A stretch of DNA of 64,000 nucleotides from Euonymus europaeus. Taxonomy: Eukaryota > Streptophyta > Magnoliopsida > Celastrales > Celastraceae. Numbering within the stretch: the first letter of the stretch is position 1; each line of letters opens with the position of its first letter. The stretch spans positions 1,627,001 to 1,691,000 of the forward strand of contig OY756972.1 in NCBI GenBank assembly GCA_963580455.1, in the 5' to 3' direction. The notes beneath the pieces are model-generated. The model had not been told where the DNA came from and ran no database searches. It worked only from the letters and a program-made list of their open reading frames with translations. The position numbers and the translations under genes were made by a program. Positions 49,250 to 62,025 of this stretch are shown piece after piece.

Positions 49250-52200
49250 CTCTACGATCCTGGCATTTCTGATTTTGATTTCTGAACTCGTGGCTAGTTG
49301 GTCTCGTTTCACCTAGTTAGCCGCGAAATGTGGTTTCTTTACGTAAACGGTTTTATGAATATCGGTTGACTCCGAGTTCTGAATTCGGTGATTTTTAGCT
49401 TGATTTCACACTACTTTTCGAGCTCTACAATCTCAGGTTTTCGGATTTCGATTTCAGAACTCGTGGCTAGTAGGTCTCGTTTCACCTAGTTAGCCGCGAA
49501 ATGTGGTTTCTTTACGTAAACGGTTTTATGAATATCCGTTGACTCCGAGTTCTGAATTCGGTGATTTTTAGCTTGATTTCACACTACTTTTCGAGCTCTA
49601 CAATCCTGGATTTTCGGATTTCGATTTCAGAACTCGTGGCTAGTAGGGCTCGTTTCACCTAGTTAGCCGCGAAATTTGGTTTCTTTACGTAAACGGTTTT
49701 ATGAATATCCGTTGACTCCGAGTTCTGAATTCGGTGATTTTTAGCTTGATTTCACACTACTTTTCGAGCTCTACGATCCTGGCATTTCTGATTTTGATTT
49801 CAGAACTCGTGGCTAGTTGGTCTCGTTTCATCTAGTTAGCCGCGAAATGTGGTTTCTTTACGTAAACGGTTTTACGAATATCCGTTGACTCCGAGTTCTG
49901 AATTCGGTGATTTTTAGCTTGATTTCACACTACTTTTCAAGCTCTACGATTATGGAGTTTCGGATTTTGATTTCAGAACTCGTGGCTAGTTGGTCTCGTT
50001 TCACCTAGTTAGCCGCGAAATGTGATTTCTTTACGTAAACGGTTTTATGAATATCGGTTGACTCCGAGTTCTGAATTCGGTGATTTTTAGCTTGATTTCA
50101 CACTACTTTTCGAGCTCTACAATCCTGGCATTTCGGATTTTTATTTCAGAACTCGTGGCTAGTTGGTCTCGTTTCACCTAGTTAGCCGCAAAATGTGGTT
50201 TCTTTACGTAAACGGTTTTATGAATATCCGTTGACTCCGAGTTCTGAATTCGGTAATTTTTAGCTTGATTTCACACTACTTTTCAAGCTCTACGATCCTG
50301 GCATTTCTGATTTTGATTTCAGAACTCGTGGCTAGTTGGTCTCGTTTCACCTAGTTAGCCGCGAAATGTGGTTTCTTTACGTAAACGGTTTTTTGAATAT
50401 CCGTTGACTCCGAGTTCTGAATTCGGTGATTTTTAGCTTGATTTCACACTACTTTTCGAGCTCTACAATCCTGGGTTTTCGGATTTCGATTTCAGAACTC
50501 GTGGCTAGTAGGTCTCGTTTCACCTAGTTAGCCGCGAAATGTGGTTTCTTTACGTAAACGGTTTTATGAATATCCGTTGACTCCGAGTTCTGAATTCGGT
50601 GATTTTTAGCTTGATTTCACACTACTTTTCATGCTCTACGATCCTGGCATTTCTGATTTTGATTTCAGAACTCGTGGCTAGTTGGTCTCGTTTCACCTAG
50701 TTAGCCGCGAAATGTGGTTTCTTTACGTAAACGGTTTTTTGAATATCCGTTGACTCCGAGTTCTGAATTCGGTGATTTTTAGCTTGATTTCACACTACTT
50801 TTCGAGCTCTACAATCCTGGATTTTCGGATTTCAATTTCAGAACTCGTGGCTAGTAGGGCTCGTTTCACCTAGTTAGCCGCGAAATTTGGTTTCTTTACG
50901 TAAACGGTTTTATGAATATCCGTTGACTCCGAGTTCTGAATTCGGTGATTTTTAGCTTGATTTCACACTACTTTTCGAGCTCTACGATCCTGGCATTTCT
51001 GATTTTGATTTCTGAACTCGTGGCTAGTTGGTCTCGTTTCACCTAGTTAGCCGCGAAATGTGGTTTCTTTACGTAAACGGTTTTATGAATATCGGTTGAC
51101 TCCGAGTTCTGAATTCGGTGATTTTTAGCTTGATTTCACACTACTTTTCGAGCTCTACAATCTCAGGTTTTCGGATTTCGATTTCAGAACTCGTGGCTAG
51201 TAGGTCTCGTTTCACCTAGTTAGCCGCGAAATGTGGTTTCTTTACGTAAACGGTTTTATGAATATCCGTTGACTCCGAGTTCTGAATTCGGTGATTTTTA
51301 GCTTGATTTCACACTACTTTTCGAGCTCTACAATCCTGGATTTTCGGATTTCGATTTCAGAACTCGTGGCTAGTAGGGCTCGTTTCACCTAGTTAGCCGC
51401 GAAATTTGGTTTCTTTACGTAAACGGTTTTATGAATATCCGTTGACTCCGAGTTCTGAATTCGGTGATTTTTAGCTTGATTTCACACTACTTTTCGAGCT
51501 CTACGATCCTGGCATTTCTGATTTTGATTTCAGAACTCGTGGCTAGTTGGTCTCGTTTCACCTAGTTAGCCGCGAAATGTGGTTTCTTTACGTAAACGGT
51601 TTTACGAATATCCGTTGACTCCGAGTTCTGAATTCGGTGATTTTTAGCTTGATTTCACACTACTTTTCAAGCTCTACGATTATGGAGTTTCGGATTTTGA
51701 TTTCAGAACTCGTGGCTAGTTGGTCTCGTTTCACCTAGTTAGCCGCGAAATGTGATTTCTTTACGTAAACGGTTTTATGAATATCGGTTGACTCCGAGTT
51801 CTGAATTCGGTGATTTTTAGCTTGATTTCACACTACTTTTCGAGCTCTACAATCCTGGCATTTCGGATTTTTATTTCAGAACTCGTGGCTAGTTGGTCTC
51901 GTTTCACCTAGTTAGCCGCAAAATGTGGTTTCTTTACGTAAACGGTTTTATGAATATCCGTTGACTCCGAGTTCTGAATTCGGTAATTTTTAGCTTGATT
52001 TCACACTACTTTTCAAGCTCTACGATCCTGGCATTTCTGATTTTGATTTCAGAACTCGTGGCTAGTTGGTCTTGTTTCACCTAGTTAGCCGCGAAATGTG
52101 GTTTCTTTACGTAAACGGTTTTTTGAATATCCGTTGACTCCGAGTTCTGAATTCGGTGATTTTTAGCTTGATTTCACACTACTTTTCGAGCTCTACAATC

Positions 52201-52340
52201 CTGGGTTTTCGGATTTCGATTTCAGAACTCGTGGCTAGTAGGTCTCGTTTCACCTAGTTAGCCGCGAAATGTGGTTTCTTTACGTAAACGGTTTTATGAA
52301 TATCCGTTGACTCCGAGTTCTGAATTCGGTGATTTTTAGC
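49250..52340. repeat. Domain K: 10-mer (1,730-bp) spacing in two copies
   Basis: TCTGAACTCG (49,281 and 51,011), CTCAGGTTTT (about 49,432 and 51,162), AGGGCTCG (49,645 and 51,375), TTACGAATATCC (about 49,871 and 51,601), TGTGATTTC (50,021 and 51,751) and GCCGCAAAATG (about 50,186 and 51,916) are 1,730 bp apart. Agreement covers about 49.25-50.61 and 50.98-52.34 kb. The two monomers between have an extra AGGGCTCG (50,856) and a private GGATTTCAATTTCAG. A CATCTAG/CACCTAG difference near 49,830 and 51,560 separates the copies. Confidence 0.89.
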
Positions 52341-55300
52341 TTTATTTCACACTACTTTTCGAGCTCTACGATCCTGGCGTTTCGGATTTTGATTTCAGAA
52401 CTCGTGGCTAGTTGGTCTCGTTTCACCTAGTTAGCCGCGAAATGTGGTTTCTTTACGTAAACGGTTTTATGAATATCCGTTGACTCCGAGTTCTGAATTC
52501 GGTAATTTTTAGCTTGATTTCACACTACTTTTCGAGCTCTACGATTATGGAGTTTCGGATTTTGATTTCAGAACTCGTGGCTAGTTGGTCTCGTTTCACC
52601 TAGTTAGCCGCGAAATGTGGTTTCTTTACGTAAACGGTTTTATGAATATCTGTTGACTCCGAGTTCTGAATTCGGTGATTTTTAGCTTGATTACACACTA
52701 CTTTTCGAGCTCCACAATCCTGGATTTTCGGATTTCGATTTCAGAACTCGTGGCTTGTAGGTCTCGTTTCACCTATTTAGCCGTGAAATGTGGTTTCTTT
52801 ACGTAAACGGTTTTATGAATATCCGTTGACTCCGAGTTCTGAATTCGGTGATTTTTAGCTTGATTTCACACTACTTTTCGAGCTCTACGATCCTGGCATT
52901 TCTGATTTTGATTTCAGAACTCGTGGCTAGTAGGTCTCGTGTCACCTAGTTAGCCGCGAAATGTGGTTTCTTTACGTAAACGGTTTTATGAATATCCGTT
53001 GACTCCGAGTTCTGAATTCGGTGATTTTTAGCTTTATTTCACACTACTTTTCGAGCTCTACGATCCTGGAGTTTCGGATTTTTATTTCAGAACTCATGGC
53101 AAGTTGGTCTCGTTTCACCTAGTTAGCCGCGAAATGTGGTTTCTTTGCGTAAACGGTTTTATGAATATCCGTTGACTCCGAGTTCTGAATTCGGTGATTT
53201 TTAGCTTGATTTCACACTACTTTTCGAGCTCTACGATCCTGGCATTTTGGATTTTGATTTCAGAACTCGTGGCTAGTTGGTCTCGTTTCACCTAGTTAGC
53301 CGCGAAATGTGGTTTCTTTGCGTAAACGGTTTTATGAATATCCGTTGACTCCGAGTTCTGAATTCGGTGATTTTGAGCTTGATTTCACACTACTTTTCGA
53401 GCTCTACAATCCTGGGTTTTCGGATTTCGATTTCAGAACTCGTGGCTAGTAGGTCTCGTTTCACCTAGTTTGCCGCGAAATGTCGTTTCTTTACGTAATT
53501 GGTTTTATGACTATCCGTTGACTCCGAGTTCTGAATTCGGTGATTTTTAGCTTGATTTCACACTACTTTTCGAGCTCTACAATCCTGGGTTTTCGGATTT
53601 CGATTTCAGAACTCGTGGCTAGTAGGTCTCGTTTCACCTAGTTAGCCGCGAAATGTGGTTTCTTTACGTAAACGGTTTTATGAATATCCGTTGACTCCGA
53701 GTTCTGAATTCGGTGATTTTTAGCATTATTTCACACTACTTTTCGAGCTCTACGATCCTGGAGTTTCGGATTTTTATTTCAGAACTCGTGGCTAGTTGGT
53801 CTCGTTTCACCTAGTTAGCCGCGAAATGTGGTTTCTTTACGTAAACGGTTTTATGAATATCCGTTGACTCCGAGTTCTGAATTCGGTGATTTTTAGCTTG
53901 ATTACACACTACTTTTCGAGCTCCACAATCCTGGATTTTCGGATTTTGATTTCAGAACTCGTGGCTAGTTGGTCTCGTTTCACCTAGTTAGCCGCGAAAT
54001 GTGATTTCTTTACGTAAACGGTTTTATGAATATCGGTTGACTCCGAGTTCTGAATTCGGTGATTTTTAGCTTGATTTCACACTACTTTTCGAGCTCTACA
54101 ATCCTGGCATTTCGTATTTTTATTTCAGAACTCGTGGCTAGTTGGTCTCGTTTCACCTAGTTAGCCGCGAAATGTGGTTTCTTTACGTAAACGGTTTTTT
54201 GAATATCCGTTGACTCCGAGTTCTGAATTCGGTGATTTTTAGCTTGATTTCACACTACTTTTCGAGCTCTACAATCCTGGGTTTTCGGATTTCGATTTCA
54301 GAACTCGTGGCTAGTAGGTCTCGTTTCACCTAGTTAGCCGCGAAATGTGGTTTCTTTACGTAAACGGTTTTATGAATATCCGTTGACTCCGAGTTCTGAA
54401 TTCGGTGATTTTTAGCTTTATTTCACACTACTTTTCGAGCTCTACGATCCTAGCGTTTCGGATTTTGATTTCAGAACTCGTGGCTAGTTGGTCTCGTTTC
54501 ACCTAGTTAGCCGCGAAATGTGGTTTCTTTACGTAAACGGTTTTATGAATATCCGTTGACTCCGAGTTCTGAATTCGGTAATTTTTAGCTTGATTTCACA
54601 CTACTTTTCGAGCTCTACGATTATGGAGTTTCGGATTTTGATTTCAGAACTCGTGGCTAGTTGGTCTCGTTTCACCTAGTTAGCCGCGAAATGTGGTTTC
54701 TTTACGTAAACGGTTTTATGAATATCTGTTGACTCCGAGTTCTGAATTCGGTGATTTTTAGCTTGATTACACACTACTTTTCGAGCTCCACAATCCTGGA
54801 TTTTCGGATTTCGATTTCAGAACTCGTGGCTTGTAGGTCTCGTTTCACCTATTTAGCCGTGAAATGTGGTTTCTTTACGTAAACGGTTTTATGAATATCC
54901 GTTGACTCCGAGTTCTGAATTCGGTGATTTTTAGCTTGATTTCACACTACTTTTCGAGCTCTACGATCCTGGCATTTCTGATTTTGATTTCAGAACTCGT
55001 GGCTAGTAGGTCTCGTGTCACCTAGTTAGCCGCGAAATGTGGTTTCTTTACGTAAACGGTTTTATGAATATCCGTTGACTCCGAGTTCTGAATTCGGTGA
55101 TTTTTAGCTTTATTTCACACTACTTTTCGAGCTCTACGATCCTGGCGTTTCGGATTTTTATTTCAGAACTCATGGCAAGTTGGTCTCGTTTCACCTAGTT
55201 AGCCGCGAAATGTGGTTTCTTTACGTAAACGGTTTTATGAATATCCGTTGACTCCGAGTTCTGAATTCGGTGATTTTTAGCTTGATTTCACACTACTTTT

Positions 55301-55545
55301 CGAGCTCTACGATCCTGGCATTTTGGATTTTGATTTCAGAACTCGTGGCTAGTTGGTCTCGTTTCACCTAGTTAGCCGCGAAATGTGGTTTCTTTGCGTA
55401 AACGGTTTTATGAATATCCGTTGACTCCGAGTTTTGAATTCGGTGATTTTGAGCTTGATTTCACACTACTTTTCGAGCTCTACAATCCTGGGTTTTCGGA
55501 TTTCGATTTCAGAACTCGTGGCTAGTAGGTCTCGTTTCACCTAGT
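52070..55545. repeat. Domain L: 12-mer (2,076-bp) spacing in two copies
   Basis: TTTTTTGAATATCC (about 52,121 and 54,197), TATCTGTTGACTCC (TGTT at 52,651 and 54,727), AACTCATGGCAAG (53,091 and 55,167) and TTTGCGTAAAC (about 53,319 and 55,395) recur at 2,076 bp. Agreement covers about 52.1-53.46 and 54.15-55.54 kb, eight of twelve monomers. Downstream, TTTTTAGCATTATTTC recurs at 1,903 bp (53,721 and 55,624), so the second copy lost one monomer: the TTTGCCGCGAAATGTCG one, which in the first copy also carries a private ACGTAATTGG at about 53,497. Confidence 0.88.
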
Positions 55546-55599
55546 TAGCCGCGAAATGTGGTTTCTTTACGTAAACGGTTTTATGAATATCCGTTGACT

Positions 55600-57600
55600 C
55601 CGAGTTCTGAATTCGGTGATTTTTAGCATTATTTCACACTACTTTTCGAGCTCTACGATCCTGGAGTTTCGGATTTTTATTTCAGAACTCGTGGCTAGTT
55701 GGTCTCGTTTCACCTAGTTAGCCGCGAAATGTGGTTTCTTTACGTAAACGGTTTTATGAATATCCGTTGACTCCGAGTTCTGAATTCGGTGATTTTTAGC
55801 TTGATTTCACACTACTTTTCAAGCTCTACGATTATGGAGTTTCGGATTTCGATTTCAGAACTCGTGGCTAGTTGGTCTCGTTTCACCTAGTTAGCCGCGA
55901 AATGTGGTTTCTTTAAGTAAACGGTTTTATGAATATCCGTTGACTCCGAGTTCTGAATTCGGTGATTTTTAGCTTGCTTTCACACTACTTTTCGAGCTCT
56001 ACAATCTTAGGTTTTCGGATTTTGATTTCAGAACTCGTGGCTAGTTGGTCTCGTTTCACCTAGTTAGCCGCGAAATGTGGTTTCTTTACGTAAACGGTTT
56101 TATGAATATCCGTTGACTCCGAGTTCTGAATTCGGTGATTTTTAGCTTGATTTCACACTACTTTTCGAGCTCTACAATCCTGGATTTTCGGATTTCGATT
56201 TCAGAACTCGTGGCTAGTAGGTCTCGTTTCACCTAGTTAGCCGCGAAATGTGGTTTCTTTACGTAAACGGTTTTATGAATATCCGTTGACTCCGAGTTCT
56301 GAATTCGGTGATTTTTAGCTTGATTTCACACAACTTTTCGAGCTCTACGATCCTGGCATTTTGGATTTTGATTTCAGAACTCGTGGGTAGTTGGTCTCGT
56401 TTCACCTAGTTAGCCGCGAAATGTGGTTTCTTTGCGTAAACGGTTTTATGAATATCCGTTGACTCCGAGTTCTGAATTCGGTGATTTTGAGCTTGATTTC
56501 ACACTACTTTTCGAGCTCTACAATCCTGGGTTTTCGGATTTCGATTTCAGAACTCGTGGCTAGTAGGTCTCATTTCACCTAGTTTGCCGCGAAATGTCGT
56601 TTCTTTACGTAAACGGTTTTATGACTATCCGTTGACTCCGAGTTCTGAATTCGGTGATTTTTAGCTTGATTTCACACTACTTTTCGAGCTCTACAATCCT
56701 GGGTTTTCGGATTTCGATTTCAGAACTCGTGGCTAGTAGGTCTCGTTTCACCTAGTTAGCCGCGAAATGTGGTTTCTTTACGTAAACGGTTTTATGAATA
56801 TCCGTTGACTCCGAGTTCTGAATTCGGTGATTTTTAGCTTCATTTCACACTACTTTTCGAGCTGTACGATCCTGGAGTTTCGGATTTTTATTTCAGAACT
56901 CTTGGCTAGTTGGTCTCGTTTCACCTAGTTAGCCGCGAAATGTGGTTTCTTTACGTAAACGGTTTTATGAATATCCGTTGACTCCGAGTTCTGAATTCGG
57001 TAATTTTTAGCTTGATTTCACACTACTTTTCGAGCTCTACGATTATGGAGTTTCGGATTTTGATTTCAGAACTCGTGGCTAGTTGGTCTCGTTTCACCTA
57101 GTTAGCCGCGAAATGTGGTTTCTTTACGTAAACGGTTTTATGAATATCCGTTGACTCCGAGTTCTGAATTCGGTGATTTTTAGCTTGATTTCACACTACT
57201 TTTCGAGCTCCACAATCCTGGATTTTCGGATTTCGATTTCAAAACTCGTGGCTAGTAGGTCTCGTTTCACCTATTTAGCCGCGAAATGTGGTTTCTTTAC
57301 GTAAACGGTTTTATGAATATCCGTTGACTCCGAGTTCTGAATTCCGTGATTTTTAGCTTGATTACACACTACTTTTCGAGCTCCACAATCCTGGGTTTTC
57401 GGATTTCGATTTCAGAACTCGTGGCTTGTAGGTCTCGTTTCACCTATTTAGCCGTGAAATGTGGTTTCTTTACGTAAACGGTTTTATGAATATCCGTTGA
57501 CTCCGAGTTCTGAATTCGGTGATTTTTAGCTTGATTTCACACTACTTTTCGAGCTCTACAATCTTAGGTTTTCGGATTTCGATTTCAGAACTCGTGGCTA
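55600..57600. repeat. Domain M, first copy of a block repeated 37 monomers (6,401 bp) later
   Basis: GAGCTGTACGATCC (about 56,861 and 63,262), ACTCTTGGCTAG (56,898 and 63,299), AAAACTCGTGG (57,241 and 63,642) and AATTCCGTGATT (about 57,341 and 63,742) are all 6,401 bp apart. Upstream, CTTAGGTTTT (about 56,000 and 62,406) and the TGTCGTTTC / TATGACTATCC monomer (about 56,600 and 63,000) also correspond. Small differences include TCTCATTTC near 56,570. AGCTTGCTTTCAC in this block also occurs at 59,258 and 62,372. Confidence 0.88.
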
Positions 57601-59600
57601 GCAGGTCTCGTTTCACCAAGTTAACCGCGAAATGTGGTTTCTTTACGTAAACGGTTTTATGAATATCCGTTGACTCCGAGTTCTGAATTCGGTGATTTTT
57701 AGCTTGATTTCACACTACTTTTCGAGCTCTACAATCCTGGGTTTTCGGATTTCGATTTCAGAACTCGTGGCTAGTAGGTCTCGTTTCACCTAGTTAGCCG
57801 CGAAATGTGGTTTCTTTACGTAAACGGTTTTATGAATATCCGTTGACTCCGAGTTCTGAATTCGGTGATTTTTAGCTTGATTTCACACTACTTTTCGAGC
57901 TCCACCATCCTGGATTTTCGGATTTCGATTTCAGAACTCGTGGCTAGTAGGTCTCGTTTCACCTAGTTAGCCGCGAAATGTGGTTTCTTTACGTAAACGG
58001 TTTTATGAATATCCGTTGACTCCGAGTTCTGAATTCGGTGATTTTTAGCTTCATTTCACACTACTTTTCGAGCTCTACGATTATGGAGTTTCGGATTTTT
58101 ATTTCAGAACTCGTGGCTAGTTGGTCTCGTTTCACCTAGTTAGCCGCGAAATGTGGTTTCTTTACGTAAACGGTTTTATGAATATCCGTTGACTCCGAGT
58201 TCTGAATTCGGTGATTTTTAGCTTTATTTCACACTACTTTTCGAGCTCCACCATCCTGGAGTTTCGGATTTCGATTTCAGAACTCGTGGCTAGTAGGTCT
58301 CGTTTCACCTAGTTAGCCGCGAAATGTGGTTTCTTTACGTAAACGGTTTTATGAATATCCGTTGACTCCGAGTTCTGAATTCGGTGATTTTTAGCTTCAT
58401 TTCACACTACTTTTTGAGCTCTACGATCCTGGAGTTTCAGATTTTTATTTCAGAACTCGTGGCTAGTTGGTCTCGTTTCACCTAGTTAGCCGCGAAATGT
58501 GGTTTCTTTGCGTAAACGGTTTTATGAATATCCGTTGACTCCGAGTTCTGAATTCGGTGATTTTGAGATTGATTTCACACTACTTTTTGAGCTCTACAAT
58601 CCTGGGTTTTCGGATTTCGATTTCATAACTCGTGGCTAGTAGGTCTCGTTTCACCTAGTTTGCCGCGAAATGTCGTTTCTTTACGTAAACGGTTTTATGA
58701 CTATCCGTTGACTCCGAGTTCTGAATTCGGTGATTTTTAGCTTGATTTCACACTACTTTTCGAGCTCTACAATCCTGGGTTTTCGGATTTTGATTTCAGA
58801 ACTCGTGGCTAGTAGGTCTCGTTTCACCTAGTTAGCCGCGAAATGTGGTTTCTTTACGTAAACGGTTTTATGAATATCCGTTGACTCCGAGTTCTGAATT
58901 CGGTGATTTTTAGCTTTATTTCACACTACTTTTCGAGCTCTACGATCCTGGAGTTTCGGATTTTTATTTCAGAACTCGTGGCTAGTTGGTCTCGTTTCAC
59001 CTAGTTAGCCGCGAAATGTGGTTTCTTTACGTAAACGGTTTTATGAATATCCGTTGACTCCGAGTTCTGAATTCGGTGATTTTTAGCTTGATTTCACACT
59101 ACTTTTCAAGCTCTACGATTATGGAGTTTCGGATTTCGATTTCAGAACTCGTGGCTAGTTGGTCTCGTTTCACCTAGTTAGCCGCGAAATGTGGTTTCTT
59201 TACGTAAACGGTTTTATGAATATCCGTTGACTCCGAGTTCTGAATTCGGTGATTTTTAGCTTGCTTTCACACTACTTTTCGAGCTCTACAATCTTAGGTT
59301 TTCGGATTTCGATTTCAGAACTCGTGGCTAGTTGGTCTCGTTTCACCTAGTTAGCCGCGAAATGTGGTTTCTTTACGTAAACGGTTTTATGAATATCCGT
59401 TGACTCCGAGTTCTGAATTCGGTGATTTTTAGCTTGATTTCACACTACTTTTCGAGCTCTACAATCCTGGATTTTCGGATTTCGATTTCAGAACTCGTGG
59501 CTAGTAGGTCTCGTTTCACCTAGTTAGCCGCGAAATGTGGTTTCTTTACGTAAACGGTTTTATGAATATCCGTTGACTCCGAGTTCTGAATTCGGTGATT
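57600..59600. repeat. Mixed monomers with CTCCACCATCC and CCTGGAGTTT subtypes
   Basis: About twelve monomers, including CTCCACCATCC (about 57,900 and 58,248), CCTGGAGTTTCAG (about 58,430) and TTTCATAACTCG (58,621). A private CACCAAGTTAACCGCG is near 57,614. From about 58.92 kb, the order CCTGGAGTTT, TATGGAGTTT, CTTAGGTTTT, CCTGGATTTT, CCTGGCATTTTGG matches 55.66-56.36 and 62.06-62.76 kb, so that five-monomer run exists three times. Confidence 0.82.
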
Positions 59601-62025
59601 TTTAGCTTGATTTCACACTACTTTTCGAGCTCTACGATCCTGGCATTTTGGATTTTGATTTCAGAACTCGTGGCTAGTTGGTCTCGTTTCACCTAGTTAG
59701 CCGCGAAATGTGGTTTCTTTGCGTAAACGGTTTTATGAATATCCGTTGACTCCGAGTTCTGAATTCGGTGATTTTTAGCTTTATTTCACACTACTTTTCG
59801 AGCTCTACGATCCTGGAGTTTCGGATTTTTATTTCAGAACTCGTGGCTAGTTGGTCTCGTTTCACCTAGTTAGCCGCGAAATGTGGTTTCTTTACGTAAA
59901 CGGTTTTATGAATATCCGTTGACTCCGAGTTCTGAATTCGGTAATTTTTAGCTTGATTTCACACTACTTTTCGAGCTCTACGATTATGGAGTTTCGGATT
60001 TTGATTTCAGAACTCGTGGCTAGTTGGTCTCGTTTCACCTAGTTAGCCGCGAAATGTGGTTTCTTTACGTAAACGGTTTTATGAATATCCGTTGACTCCG
60101 AGTTCTGAATTCGGTGATTTTTAGCTTGATTTCACACTACTTTTCGAGCTCCACCATCCTGTATTTTCGGATTTCGATTTCAGAACTCGTGGCTAGTAGG
60201 TCTCGTTTCACCTAGTTAGCCGCGAAATGTGGTTTCTTTACGTAAACGGTTTTATGAATATCCGTTGACTCCGAGTTCTGAATTCGGTGATTTTTAGCTT
60301 CATTTCACACTACTTTTTGAGCTCTACGATCCTGGAGTTTCAGATTTTTATTTCAGAACTCGTGGCTAGTTGGTCTCGTTTCACCTAGTTAGCCGCGAAA
60401 TGTGGTTTCTTTGCGTAAACGGTTTTATGAATATCCGTTGACTCCGAGTTCTGAATTCGGTGATTTTGAGCTTGATTTCACACTACTTTTTGAGCTCTAC
60501 AATCCTGGGTTTTCGGATTTCGATTTCATAACTCGTGGCTAGTAGGTCTCGTTTCACCTAGTTTGCCGCGAAATGTCGTTTCTTTACGTAAACGGTTTTA
60601 TGACTATCCGTTGACTCCGAGTTCTGAATTCGGTGATTTTTAGCTTGATTTCACACTACTTTTCGAGCTCTACAATCCTGGGTTTTCGGATTTCGATTTC
60701 AGAACTCGTGGCTAGTAGGTCTCGTTTCACCTAGTTAGCCGCGAAATGTGGTTTCTTTACGTAAACGGTTTTATGAATATCCGTTGACTCCGAGTTCTGA
60801 ATTCGGTGATTTTTAGCTTGATTTCACACTACTTTTCGAGCTCTACGATCCTGGCATTTTGGATTTTGATTTCAGAACTCGTGGCTAGTTGGTCTCGTTT
60901 CACCTAGTTAGCCGCGAAATGTGGTTTCTTTGCGTAAACGGTTTTATGAATATCCGTTGACTCCGAGTTCTGAATTCGGTGATTTTTAGCTTTATTTCAC
61001 ACTACTTTTCGAGCTCTACGATCCTGGAGTTTCGGATTTTTATTTCAGAACTCGTGGCTAGTTGGTCTCGTTTCACCTAGTTAGCCGCGAAATGTGGTTT
61101 CTTTACGTAAACGGTTTTATGAATATCCGTTGACTCCGAGTTCTGAATTCGGTAATTTTTAGCTTGATTTCACACTACTTTTCGAGCTCTACGATTATGG
61201 AGTTTCGGATTTTGATTTCAGAACTCGTGGCTAGTTGGTCTCGTTTCACCTAGTTAGCCGCGAAATGTGGTTTCTTTACGTAAACGGTTTTATGAATATC
61301 CGTTGACTCCGAGTTCTGAATTCGGTGATTTTTAGCTTGATTTCACACTACTTTTCGAGCTCCACCATCCTGTATTTTCGGATTTCGATTTCAGAACTCG
61401 TGGCTAGTAGGTCTCGTTTCACCTAGTTAGCCGCGAAATGTGGTTTCTTTACGTAAACGGTTTTATGAATATCCGTTGACTCCGAGTTCTGAATTCGGTG
61501 ATTTTTAGCTTCATTTCACACTACTTTTTGAGCTCTACGATCCTGGAGTTTCAGATTTTTATTTCAGAACTCGTGGCTAGTTGGTCTCGTTTCACCTAGT
61601 TAGCCGCGAAATGTGGTTTCTTTGCGTAAACGGTTTTATGAATATCCGTTGACTCCGAGTTCTGAATTCGGTGATTTTGAGCTTGATTTCACACTACTTT
61701 TTGAGCTCTACAATCCTGGGTTTTCGGATTTCGATTTCATAACTCGTGGCTAGTAGGTCTCGTTTCACCTAGTTTGCCGCGAAATGTCGTTTCTTTACGT
61801 AAACGGTTTTATGACTATCCGTTGACTCCGAGTTCTGAATTCGGTGATTTTTAGCTTGATTTCACACTACTTTTCGAGCTCTACAATCCTGGGTTTTCGG
61901 ATTTCGATTTCAGAACTCGTGGCTAGTAGGTCTCGTTTCACCTAGTTAGCCGCGAAATGTGGTTTCTTTACGTAAACGGTTTTATGAATATCCGTTGACT
62001 CCGAGTTCTGAATTCGGTGATTTTT
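59600..62025. repeat. Domain N: 7-mer (1,211-bp) higher-order repeat, two complete copies
   Basis: CCTGGCATTTTGG (59,640 and 60,851), CCACCATCCTGTATTTTCGG (60,151 and 61,362) and TTTCATAACTCG (60,524 and 61,735) recur at 1,211 bp, and I saw almost no differences between the copies. The CCTGTATTTT version occurs only in these two monomers. This is one of the clearest full-length tandem duplications in the window and probably one of the most recent. Confidence 0.92.
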
